DNA from: an uncultured Caulobacteraceae bacterium
GTDB lineage: Bacteria > Pseudomonadota > Alphaproteobacteria > Caulobacterales > Caulobacteraceae
Length of the DNA stretch: 6,055 nt
Assembly (NCBI GenBank): GCA_937910255.1
Contig: CALEOQ010000508.1
Coordinates: 1-6,055 of the forward strand
Direction of reading: 5' to 3'
Shown: piece by piece, positions 1 through 5,924 of the stretch
Layout: each line of letters starts with the position of its first letter
Numbering within the stretch: position 1 is the first letter of the stretch
Made by a program: the position numbers and the translations under genes
The notes under the pieces: generated by a model
The model's database searches: none
Seen by the model: the letters and a program-made list of their open reading frames with translations, nothing else
Told to the model about the DNA's origin: nothing

Positions 1-2
1 CC

Positions 3-671
3 GGCAACACCCAGACCGCGCTCGGTCCGGACGACATGGCCCTGCTGGTCAAGGCGTCGCGTCGGGTCGCGGCCCTGCGCTCGCCCCTCGCCCGACGCAA
101 CGAGCTGACCGAGGATCTCGCCCAGGAGCTCTACGCCTGGGTCGGCCAGGCCCTGCGGCAGGCGCTCACCCTCCGCTTTCGTCTCGACACCGAAGCCCTC
201 GACGCCGCCCTCGGCCAGGCGGTGAGCGACGCCCATGCCGGGGCCCTCATCGAGAACGGCGACGCCATCGTCTGGCAACAGGATGACGAGCGCGAAGAGA
301 TGGAGAAGCGCCTGATCAGCAAGCTGGTGGCGGCAGGCCAACTGCGGCCCGGCTACCTGTTGCGCGCCTTGCGGGAAGGCAAGCTCTCCCTGTTCGTCGG
401 CATCCTCTCAACCCTCGGCGATTTCCCTTCGGACATGCTGCGCCAGGCGATGGACAGCGAACAGCCCGAGCACCTGGCCCTGGCCTGCGCAGCGGTGAGC
501 ATCGACCGCAGCGCCTTTCCCACCATCCTGGAACTGGTTCGCAACCTGAACGACAACAGGCCCGGCGGCGGCGCTGAGGGCGCCCGGCGCGCCCTGGCCG
601 CCTTTGGTCCGTTCGCGCCGGACCTGGCGGCGGCGGCCTTCCGCCAGACCATGAGTTCGCAGCCGGCCTGA
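3..671 (+). CDS. DUF2336 family protein, C-terminal part (5' end off the window)
   Basis: The reading frame is open from base 3 with no stop, and the first ATG (36) has no convincing ribosome binding site, so the true start probably lies left of the window. The remaining ~222 residues are helix-rich. Counting from the ATG, residues 16-45 (SPLARRNELTEDLAQELYAW onward) have the DUF2336 look: a short arginine-rich segment, then a 'LxxxLAxxLYxWVxxALRxxL' helix. Residues 104-131 (RPGYLLRALREGKLSLF...) match in pattern the LLLRGLAHGHMAFFEWGLAEL segment of the complete DUF2336 protein encoded at 2902-4041. Complete family members are roughly 360-400 residues, so perhaps 150-190 residues are missing. 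DUF2336 proteins are found mainly in alphaproteobacteria and I know of no established function; the repeated short helices suggest a HEAT-like scaffold. No signal peptide or TM segment is visible in this part. The stop TGA lies 57 bases before nadK. Confidence 0.75.
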   Translation, partial: GNTQTALGPDDMALLVKASRRVAALRSPLARRNELTEDLAQELYAWVGQALRQALTLRFRLDTEALDAALGQAVSDAHAGALIENGDAIVWQQDDEREEMEKRLISKLVAAGQLRPGYLLRALREGKLSLFVGILSTLGDFPSDMLRQAMDSEQPEHLALACAAVSIDRSAFPTILELVRNLNDNRPGGGAEGARRALAAFGPFAPDLAAAAFRQTMSSQPA

Positions 672-691
672 CTCAAGCCTGCGATCGGCGT

Positions 692-720
692 TTGACAAGG
701 CGCCTAGCCTGGCGGCTTTT
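692..720 (+). promoter_or_regulatory. Possible promoter for nadK (weak)
   Basis: A perfect TTGACA hexamer (692-697) sits in the 57-bp gap before nadK, followed after 17 bases by GCTTTTGC (715-722). The latter matches only 5 of 8 positions of the Caulobacter housekeeping -10 consensus (GCTANAWC). If real, transcription would begin at or within a few bases of the ATG at 729, giving a leaderless or nearly leaderless mRNA. That fits the absence of a well-spaced Shine-Dalgarno sequence before that ATG (the nearest purine-rich stretch, GGCGG at 711-715, is 13 bases away). The -10 match is poor, so this is a suggestion only; read-through from the upstream gene is equally possible. Confidence 0.3.
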
Positions 721-728
721 GCACGCCC

Positions 729-1511
729 ATGTTCAAAGCCGAACCCTTCGTGACCCGGGTGGCCTTCGCCGCCAGCGACCGCCCCGAGGCGCAGGACGCC
801 CTGAAGGACCTGACGGCCCGCTATGGCCAGGTGCCCCAGGACCAGGCCCAGGTGATCGTCGCCCTGGGCGGCGACGGCTTCATGCTGGAGACCCTGCACG
901 GCAATATGGGCGCGCCCAAGCCGATCTACGGGATGAATCGCGGCTCGGTCGGCTTCCTGATGAACGAGTACAGCGCCGATGGCCTGCTCGACCGCATCAA
1001 CGCGGCCGAACGGGCGCTGATCCACCCCTTGAGCATGGTGGCGGTGGACGCCCGCCGCCGCCAGCACCGCGCCCTGGCGATCAACGAAGTCTCGCTGCTG
1101 CGCCAGACGCGGCAGACGGCCAAGCTGCGCATCTCGGTGGACGGCAAGGTTCGTCTGAACGAGCTGTCCTGCGATGGGGCTCTGGTGGCCACCCCCGCCG
1201 GCTCCACGGCCTATAACCTCTCGGCCCACGGCCCGATCATTCCCCTGGACGCCAAGGTCATGGCCCTGACCCCGATCAGCGCCTTCCGCCCCCGCCGCTG
1301 GCGCGGGGCGCTGCTGTCCCACGCCGCGCGGGTCACCTTCGAGATCCTCGAGGCCGACAAGCGGCCGGTCAGCGCCGTGGCCGACAACTTCGAAGTGCGC
1401 GACGTGGTCGAGGTGCATGTGGCCGAGAACCGGGACATCAGCCTGACCATGCTGTTCGACGCCGGCCGCAGTCTTGAAGAACGGGTTCTGGCCGAGCAGT
1501 TTTCCGCCTGA
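729..1511 (+). CDS. nadK: NAD kinase (ATP-NAD kinase), complete
   Basis: Phosphorylates NAD to NADP at the 2'-hydroxyl of the adenosine ribose (EC 2.7.1.23), the only route to NADP in bacteria; cytoplasmic. The 260-residue product is typical of the short alphaproteobacterial form. Visible family motifs are GGDG at residues 47-50 (catalytic Asp49, diphosphate binding), the NE pair at 119-120 that contacts the NAD ribose, and the signature CDGALVATPAGSTAYNLSAH at 148-167 followed by GPI. Ala157 stands where many family members have Thr (TPTGSTAY), which I believe is common in alphaproteobacteria. The ATG at 729 leaves a plausible N-terminal beta strand (VTRVAFAAS) before the GGDG strand. No strong ribosome binding site precedes it, so leaderless translation is possible. 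It lies 57 bases after the DUF2336 gene and 68 bases before the Hpt start, all on the same strand; these may be cotranscribed, but there is no obvious functional link. Confidence 0.96.
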   Translation: MFKAEPFVTRVAFAASDRPEAQDALKDLTARYGQVPQDQAQVIVALGGDGFMLETLHGNMGAPKPIYGMNRGSVGFLMNEYSADGLLDRINAAERALIHPLSMVAVDARRRQHRALAINEVSLLRQTRQTAKLRISVDGKVRLNELSCDGALVATPAGSTAYNLSAHGPIIPLDAKVMALTPISAFRPRRWRGALLSHAARVTFEILEADKRPVSAVADNFEVRDVVEVHVAENRDISLTMLFDAGRSLEERVLAEQFSA

Positions 1512-1567
1512 CGCCCCGTCTCATTCGTTGTTAAGGTTCGCTCACTACGGTTGGGCCGTGCGTCCCC

Positions 1568-1573
1568 GAGGAG
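1568..1573 (+). promoter_or_regulatory. Ribosome binding site that decides the Hpt start
   Basis: GAGGAG directly abuts the ATG at 1574 (no spacing) but lies 6 bases before an in-frame GTG at 1580. Normal Shine-Dalgarno spacing (about 5-10 bases) therefore favours the GTG as the start of the Hpt protein, shortening it by two residues (MetAla). Confidence 0.65.
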
Positions 1574-1579
1574 ATGGCC

Positions 1580-2065
1580 GTGAGTCAGCAGAATACGGGT
1601 CAGGTGATCCAGGTCCCCAATACGCTTCGCCTCAAGGTCGGCGGCCGGTTCGGCGCCGTCGACGCCAGCGCGATCGCCAAGGCCGAAGCGGCTCTGAAGA
1701 GCCTGTCGGGCAATTTCGGCGCCTGGCTTCAGGACGAGGTCACCAAGCTCGAAGCCGCCCGCCAGCAGGTGAAGACCGAGGGCGCCACGGCCGAAACGCT
1801 TGAGGCCCTCTACCTGCGCGCCCACGACCTGAAGGGCCTGGGAACCACCTACGAGTTTCCGCTGATCACCCGCATGGCCGCCTCGCTGTGCAAGCTGATC
1901 GACGACAAGGACAAGCGCATGCAGGCGCCGATGGTCCTGATCGACGCCCATATCGACGGGGTCAAGGCCGCGGTTCGCGACGGCATCAAGACCGACGACC
2001 ATCCGGTGGGCAAGATCCTGGTGGAAGAGCTCGAGCGTCGGGTCGCCGCCTCGGGCCTCGTCTGA
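1580..2065 (+). CDS. Histidine phosphotransfer (Hpt) domain protein
   Basis: A small cytoplasmic protein (161 residues from the GTG; 163 if the ATG at 1574 is used) consisting essentially of one Hpt domain. Such proteins carry phosphate between the receiver domain of a hybrid kinase and a response regulator. The phospho-acceptor signature is RAHDLKGLGTTY: His82 (His84 from the ATG), followed by Lys85 and Gly86 in the usual HxxKG arrangement, inside a predicted four-helix bundle. The helices are roughly residues 27-65, 70-86, 92-108 and 115-135, with a further C-terminal helix 142-158. There is no TM segment, signal peptide or kinase ATPase domain, so it is a stand-alone phosphotransferase. 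It lies 68 bases downstream of nadK and meets the Nudix gene tail to tail. A hybrid kinase that would need such a partner lies at 4203. It resembles in organisation the single-domain Hpt proteins of Caulobacter phosphorelays (for example ShpA), but orthology cannot be judged from sequence reading alone. Confidence 0.88.
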   Translation: MSQQNTGQVIQVPNTLRLKVGGRFGAVDASAIAKAEAALKSLSGNFGAWLQDEVTKLEAARQQVKTEGATAETLEALYLRAHDLKGLGTTYEFPLITRMAASLCKLIDDKDKRMQAPMVLIDAHIDGVKAAVRDGIKTDDHPVGKILVEELERRVAASGLV

Positions 2066-2069
2066 GCCC

Positions 2070-2855
2070 CTACATTCCCGGGACGAACGGCTCTCTGACG
2101 GCGCCATAGCCGGCGCTTTCCGGCAAGACCAGCCATGTCCCCTCGGGGCCTCTGTGGATTTCTGGCTGCACGGCGACCAAGGGCCGCGCCTGGGCTGCAG
2201 CGATCGTGGCCGCCGCACTGGCCGAGTTCGCCAGGCGGCCGAGGTTCATGCGGGTGGGAAAGACCAGCTTCCGCTCGCCGCGCGCCCCGGCCTCCAGGGC
2301 CGCCTGGGGTGAAAGCCAGCAGGCGTCCACTGTCTCTCGCCCATCGCAGACCGCCAGCTGCCCCGCCGGGGCGTGGGCGGCGTAGAACCAGGTGTCGAAC
2401 CGCTTGGGCGTCACCGGCGGGGTGATCCAGCGGGCGAAGACGGTCAGGGCCGAAAGGTCGAGCCGCGCGTCGGCCGCCCGCACCACGTCGAGAAACGGCG
2501 TCTCACCGCGATCGACCGATTGGCGCAGCGCCAGCGGCGCAGGTTCGACCTCAAGCGGCCCGCCGTCACGGCGCGTGGCGAGCAGCAGGCCGGCTTCTTC
2601 GAAGACCTCCCGAATGGCGGCGATGCGCAGGCCCCGCTGCTCTCCGTCATGGGCCGCCCAGCCGGAGACGTGATCGCCCCAGGCGTCCTCATGATCGCCC
2701 GGATGGGACTTGCCGCCTGGAAAGACCAGGGCGCCGGAGGCGAAATCGATCTGATGATGGCGCTCGACCATCAGCACTTCGAAGCTCGGCTCGTCGCGCA
2801 GCAGAAGAAGGGTGGAGGCCGGCCGGATCTCGCCGCCGTCGGTGGGCGTGCTCAT
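2070..2855 (-). CDS. Nudix hydrolase, Nudt19/Nudt7-like, with split Nudix box
   Basis: A predicted 261-residue Nudix-fold hydrolase, cleaving a nucleoside diphosphate linked to another moiety (Mg2+-dependent). The Nudix box is visible as FPGGK (residues 45-49) and REVFEEAGLL (82-91), with Glu83, Glu86 and Glu87 as metal ligands. The two halves are 32 residues apart (HPGDHEDAW...LRIAAI), far more than in the standard GX5EX7REUXEEXGU spacing. An insertion inside the box is known for the Nudt19 branch of acyl-CoA diphosphatases. Further support is the segment FARWITPPVTPKRFDTWFY (140-158), which resembles the 'W-TP...RRFDT-FF' region of that family. The substrate (acyl-CoA or another) is inference. 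The longer open frame reaches back to 2990 but overlaps the upstream gene; the ATG at 2855 fits the fold better, though its ribosome binding site is poor. It lies 46 bases downstream of the DUF2336 gene on the same strand, suggesting cotranscription. Confidence 0.9.
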   Translation of the reverse strand: MSTPTDGGEIRPASTLLLLRDEPSFEVLMVERHHQIDFASGALVFPGGKSHPGDHEDAWGDHVSGWAAHDGEQRGLRIAAIREVFEEAGLLLATRRDGGPLEVEPAPLALRQSVDRGETPFLDVVRAADARLDLSALTVFARWITPPVTPKRFDTWFYAAHAPAGQLAVCDGRETVDACWLSPQAALEAGARGERKLVFPTRMNLGRLANSASAAATIAAAQARPLVAVQPEIHRGPEGTWLVLPESAGYGAVREPFVPGM

Positions 2856-2901
2856 GGGCGAAATCTGGAGCCAGCCGGCCTGATCGCCAAGGAAAAGCTG
2901 G

Positions 2902-4041
2902 TCAGGCGGTCTGCAGCGCCGGGGCGGCCTTGTCGGCGAGACGATCCATGCGGTCGAGGAGATAGTCGGCGTCGTCCCGGGCGCCCACATGGGGCTGGGT
3001 CAGGAATCGCTCGAGCATCTTCTTCTGGAACTTGTCGCGATCCCGCGTCCCGCCTTCGAACTCCATGGCATGGAACGTGTCGACGCCAGCGCGGAAGGCC
3101 GGCAGCAGGCGCGCCGGCAGGCCGGCCCGCTCATAGATGGCCTTAAGGCCCAGAGGGCCGGCGTCATGGATCATCAGCCAGGTGCGGTGGTGGGGCACCC
3201 CGGCGAGTTCGGCCAGCCCCCACTCGAAGAAGGCCATGTGGCCGTGCGCCAGCCCGCGCAGAAGCAGGGAGGCGGTCAGGCGCTCGTTGCGATGCAGGTG
3301 GGCGACGAAGGCCTTGAGGTCGGCTGAGCGGCCGGCCTGGTCCACCAGATCCAGGGTAGCGCGCTCCTTGGCGCCGGTGGCGATCTGCAGGGCCAGTTCC
3401 GGCGACACCGGATGATGGGTCAGCAGGTGGTCGCGAACCTGGTCGCTGACCATGTCGATCAGCTTCTCGGTCACCGCCAGGGGCAGGGTCTGGCGATAGG
3501 CCACCGCGGCCAGCACACGCTCGGACCGTTCGAACCGCGCCAGGACGTTCATCAGCGTCGCGTCGGCGAAATCGGCGTTGTCGTTGGCGCAGGCCACTTC
3601 GACGGCCCGCTCGGCGCCGGTTTCAACCAGGACGTCAGTGACCCGGCGCGACAGGCGCGGGCGCTTGGCGATGGCCACCTGGCGGACGGGGCCGCCCAGC
3701 CGAACAATTTCGGCCAGTTCCTCATCGGTAAAGACCGGCGAGAAGCTGAGGATCGGCTGACAGACGCTTTCCACGTCTCGGGCCAGGGTCAGCGCCACGT
3801 CGTGCGGAATGAGCGGCGAACTCTTGAGCGTGACGGCCAGGGCGCGGCGCACCAGTTCGGCGGCGTCGGCGGCCATGACCCGCAGAATGTCCTGCGCCAG
3901 GGCCTGTTCCTCAGGCGTCAGCGGCAGGGTGTCGATGCGGCGGCAAAGCTTGTGGGCGACCAGGGCGCGCTCGTCGGGGGTCGCACCCTTCACCAGGGTG
4001 CGGATGTCATCCTCGGTCAGCGCCGCCCGCGTGGTCGTCAT
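2902..4041 (-). CDS. DUF2336 family protein, complete
   Basis: A 379-residue, almost entirely helical, probably cytoplasmic protein with no TM segment or signal peptide. It matches DUF2336 in length and pattern: a charged N-terminal helical section (residues 8-75); repeated HEAT-like helix pairs such as LTLARDVESVCQPIL (84-98), LAEIVRLGGPVRQVAIAKRP (109-128) and VTEKLIDMVSDQVRDHLL (190-207); and a C-terminal section with LLLRGLAHGHMAFFEWGLAEL (259-279). No catalytic motif is evident and the family's function is, to my knowledge, not established. The open frame extends to a TTG at 4086, but the ATG at 4041 is preferred because GGAGGGG lies 9 bases upstream of it. It is divergent from the hybrid kinase across a 161-bp gap and precedes the Nudix gene by 46 bases. 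It appears paralogous to the partial protein at the left edge. Confidence 0.85.
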   Translation of the reverse strand: MTTTRAALTEDDIRTLVKGATPDERALVAHKLCRRIDTLPLTPEEQALAQDILRVMAADAAELVRRALAVTLKSSPLIPHDVALTLARDVESVCQPILSFSPVFTDEELAEIVRLGGPVRQVAIAKRPRLSRRVTDVLVETGAERAVEVACANDNADFADATLMNVLARFERSERVLAAVAYRQTLPLAVTEKLIDMVSDQVRDHLLTHHPVSPELALQIATGAKERATLDLVDQAGRSADLKAFVAHLHRNERLTASLLLRGLAHGHMAFFEWGLAELAGVPHHRTWLMIHDAGPLGLKAIYERAGLPARLLPAFRAGVDTFHAMEFEGGTRDRDKFQKKMLERFLTQPHVGARDDADYLLDRMDRLADKAAPALQTA

Positions 4042-4050
4042 AGGACCCGT

Positions 4051-4057
4051 CCCCTCC
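4051..4057 (-). promoter_or_regulatory. Ribosome binding site deciding the DUF2336 start
   Basis: Read on the minus strand, this is GGAGGGG, ending 9 bases before the ATG whose A is at 4041. It supports that ATG over the upstream in-frame TTG (4086) and the ATG at 4071. Confidence 0.6.
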
Positions 4058-4092
4058 GTCGAGACTTCCATCCCGTTCGACGACAATGATTG

Positions 4093-4104
4093 GTTAGGCT
4101 TAAC
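4093..4104. repeat. 12-bp imperfect palindrome, GTTAGGCTTAAC
   Basis: Ten of the twelve positions are self-complementary (GTTA...TAAC arms around a central GC). It lies in the divergent intergenic region about 52 bases upstream of the DUF2336 start and 99 bases upstream of the kinase start. It could be an operator half or chance; the arms are short. Confidence 0.35.
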
Positions 4105-4129
4105 GGACGGTTTCGCAGTCGTCTGTGGA

Positions 4130-4147
4130 TTAACGCTATCGCGTAAC
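4130..4147. repeat. Inverted repeat TTAACGC-TATC-GCGTAAC
   Basis: The arms ACGC and GCGT are exactly complementary around TATC. The flanks (TTA on the left, TAA on the right) continue the symmetry with one extra A on the left. It overlaps the candidate -10 (4135-4142) and the DnaA-box-like sequence (4124-4132), about 56 bases before the kinase start. It is a plausible regulator site but has no recognised owner. Confidence 0.35.
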
Positions 4148-4190
4148 GTCCCGCCAACCCTGAGCCTCTACCTTCGCGGGCGTCGCCGCA

Positions 4191-4195
4191 AAGGA
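4191..4195 (+). promoter_or_regulatory. Ribosome binding site of the hybrid kinase
   Basis: AAGGA lies 7 bases before the GTG at 4203. This good match and spacing is the reason for choosing GTG as the start; no in-frame ATG occurs before residue 57, which is already inside the second TM segment. Confidence 0.7.
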
Positions 4196-4202
4196 TAAGC
4201 CT

Positions 4203-5924
4203 GTGTCATCCAAAGCCGATTCCGTGCGGTTCGCCTCCCCTGGCGCAACGTCGCTGACGCTGCAGGCCCTGGACGCCCAGGCGGCGCTGCTGCCCTACGC
4301 CCTGGTGGCCTTTCTCGTCAGCCTGCCGGTCTTCGTCTGGGCCGGCTCCTTCGCCCCGAACGCGGCCTGGATGACGGCCAGCTTCGCCCTGTTCGCCATC
4401 GCCTGCGCCACAACCTATGCTGCGGTCGGCTGGCTCCGCACGCCCGCCGCCGAAGACCTGGTGAAGCGCAGCCGGGTTCACGTGGTCACCGGCCTGGTCT
4501 GGGCCGGTTGCGTCGCCCAGATCGCCGTCTTCGCCGACAACGCCGGGCCGATGCGCGAGGCCCTGCTGCTGATGGCGACCGCCGCCTCGGTGGTCTGCAT
4601 CTTCTTCACCGCCCCCTGGCTGCCCAGTCTGCTGATTGTCGGCTCCGCCGCGGCGGCCGGCCCGCTGATCGCCCTGTTCGCCACCCCTCACTCCCAGAGC
4701 GCCGCGAGCCTCGCCTGGGGCGGCGTGGCGCTGGCCTTCGCCCTGGCCCTGATCCTCAACCGCATTCTCCGCCGCCAGTTCGCCATGGCGGCCGAGCGGG
4801 AGGAGCTGATCGCCGATCGGGCCGGCAAGGTCGAGGAGGCCAGCCGCCTGGCCCGCTCCAAGTCCGACCTGGTGGCGACCCTCAGCCACGAAATCCGCAA
4901 CGGCCTGACGGGCGTCGCCCATGTGCTGGCCGCCGCGGCCGGGCGCAATGGCCGCGCGGCCCCCTCGCGCGATCAGCTGTCGGCGGCGCTGGACGCCGTC
5001 AGTGACCTGATCGGCGTGCTCAACACCACCCTCGATTCCGAGACCGCCGAAGCCGGGCGACTGGCGATTGACATCCGCCCCATCGACGCCGCGGGTCTGG
5101 TGCGCGACCTGGTCCTGCTGAACCGCCCCCATGCCGGCGCCAAGGGCCTGGAGCTCGACGTGTTCGTCGCGCCGGAGCTGGACGGCCGGATCGGTGCGGC
5201 CATGGCGGACCCGACCCGGCTGCGCCAGATCCTGGCCAATCTGCTCGGCAACGCCATCAAGTTCACGGTCCGTGGCCGGGTCGAGGCGCGGCTGGAGCTG
5301 ACCGACACCGGACGCCTGGCCATTGAGGTCGCCGACACGGGTCCAGGCCTCTCGCCCGAGGAACTGGCCCGGGCCTTCGAAGCCTTCCACCGGGTGGAGC
5401 GCACCAGCGCCGGCGTGCCGGGGGCGGGCCTTGGCCTTTCCCTGTCGCGGCAACTCGCCCGGCTCATGCAGGGCGAACTGACGGCCAGCAGCGCGCCAGG
5501 CGTGGGCAGCTGTTTCCGCCTGGAGCTGCCCTTCGACCGGGACGCCGCGCCGCAGGTCGATCAGATCATTCAGGACGCCGCCGGAGACGCGGCCGAGGGT
5601 CGCAAGCTGCGCATCCTGATGGCCGAGGACGACAGCCTGAACGCCGCCATGATGCGCGCCGTGCTCGAACAGCTGGGCCACCAGGTGGTCCACGCCCAGG
5701 ACGGCCGCCGGGCGGTGGATCTGGCCAGGGTCTGCGACTTCGATCTGGCGCTTATTGACGGCCGGATGCCCGGCCTGGACGGACCTGAGGCCACCGCCGC
5801 GATCCGCGCCCTGGAGGGGCCGGCCGGCCGGCTGCCGATCATTGCGGTGATCGGCGGCGACGCCGACGAGGCCCAGGCCTGCACCGACGCCGGCGCCGAC
5901 GCCGTCCTGCGCAAGCCGGTCAGC
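4203..5924 (+). CDS. Membrane hybrid sensor histidine kinase (HisKA-HATPase-receiver), 3' end missing
   Basis: 574 genuine residues of an inner-membrane hybrid kinase. Residues ~31-188 form about six TM segments (roughly 31-50, 55-76, 93-112, 118-136, 140-160, 168-188) with short loops and no large periplasmic sensor domain. Residues 192-220 look like a coiled-coil linker. HisKA follows with SHEIRNGLTGV (phospho-His229); Gly replaces the Pro of the common SHEIRxPL motif. The HATPase shows the N box NLLGNAIKF (Asn346, Asn350), the G1 box DTGPG (378-382) and the G2 box GAGLGLS (407-413). The receiver begins near 468 and has the acidic pocket E475/D476, phospho-acceptor Asp519 (LIDGRMPG) and Lys571 (RKP). 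Ile550 occupies the usual switch Thr/Ser position (IIAVIGG instead of IIALTAN). Genomic sequence stops right after Lys571-Pro-Val-Ser, so helix 5 and the stop codon are absent; the frame continues only into adapter sequence. A hybrid kinase needs an Hpt partner, possibly the protein at 1580-2065. The stimulus is unknown. Confidence 0.93.

Larger units (their letters stand above)
4042..4202. promoter_or_regulatory. Divergent intergenic region between DUF2336 gene and hybrid kinase
   Basis: A 161-bp region that must hold the start signals for both divergent genes. Its middle (about 4081-4150) is visibly richer in A/T than its surroundings. It contains two imperfect palindromes (4093-4104 and 4130-4147), two TTAAC pentamers (4100 and 4130), a TTAA-N7-TTTC arrangement (4100-4114) resembling a degenerate CtrA site, and TGTGGATTA (4124-4132), which on the minus strand is TAATCCACA, one mismatch from the DnaA-box consensus TTATCCACA. 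GCTATCGC (4135-4142) matches 6 of 8 positions of the Caulobacter -10 consensus, but I see no good -35 before it. No promoter can be placed firmly. Confidence 0.55.

Noticed and set aside
408..1418. 336-residue minus-strand ORF opposite the DUF2336 end and nadK
   Set aside because: It lies antisense to nadK, whose motifs are unmistakable. Its composition (many Gly, His, Gln, Arg, Val) is typical of the shadow frame of a GC-rich gene, and it spans a gene boundary.
1211..2218. 335-residue minus-strand ORF across nadK end, the Hpt gene and the Nudix end
   Set aside because: It is antisense to two recognisable genes and overlaps the Nudix coding sequence; the sequence is low in family-like motifs and rich in Arg/Ser as shadow frames are.
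2856..2990. N-terminal extension of the Nudix protein to 2990
   Set aside because: The extra 45 residues would overlap the end of the DUF2336 gene, are Pro/Arg-rich and unstructured, and lie outside the Nudix fold; the ATG at 2855 gives a normal start.
2373..3146. 257-residue plus-strand ORF opposite the Nudix gene
   Set aside because: It runs antisense through the Nudix gene and into the DUF2336 gene, with no motif and shadow-like composition.
4042..4086. TTG start at 4086 for the DUF2336 protein
   Set aside because: A GGAGGGG ribosome binding site at 4051-4057 is well placed for the ATG at 4041, and the 15 added residues have no family character.
3412..4089. 225-residue plus-strand ORF opposite the DUF2336 gene
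   Set aside because: It is the complement of a complete DUF2336 gene with a good ribosome binding site and has no recognisable domain of its own.
4203..5924. Kinase as CckA, PleC, DivJ or ShkA orthologue
   Set aside because: The six-TM segment followed directly by HisKA, without visible PAS domains, does not fit these named kinases well enough to assign a symbol from reading alone.
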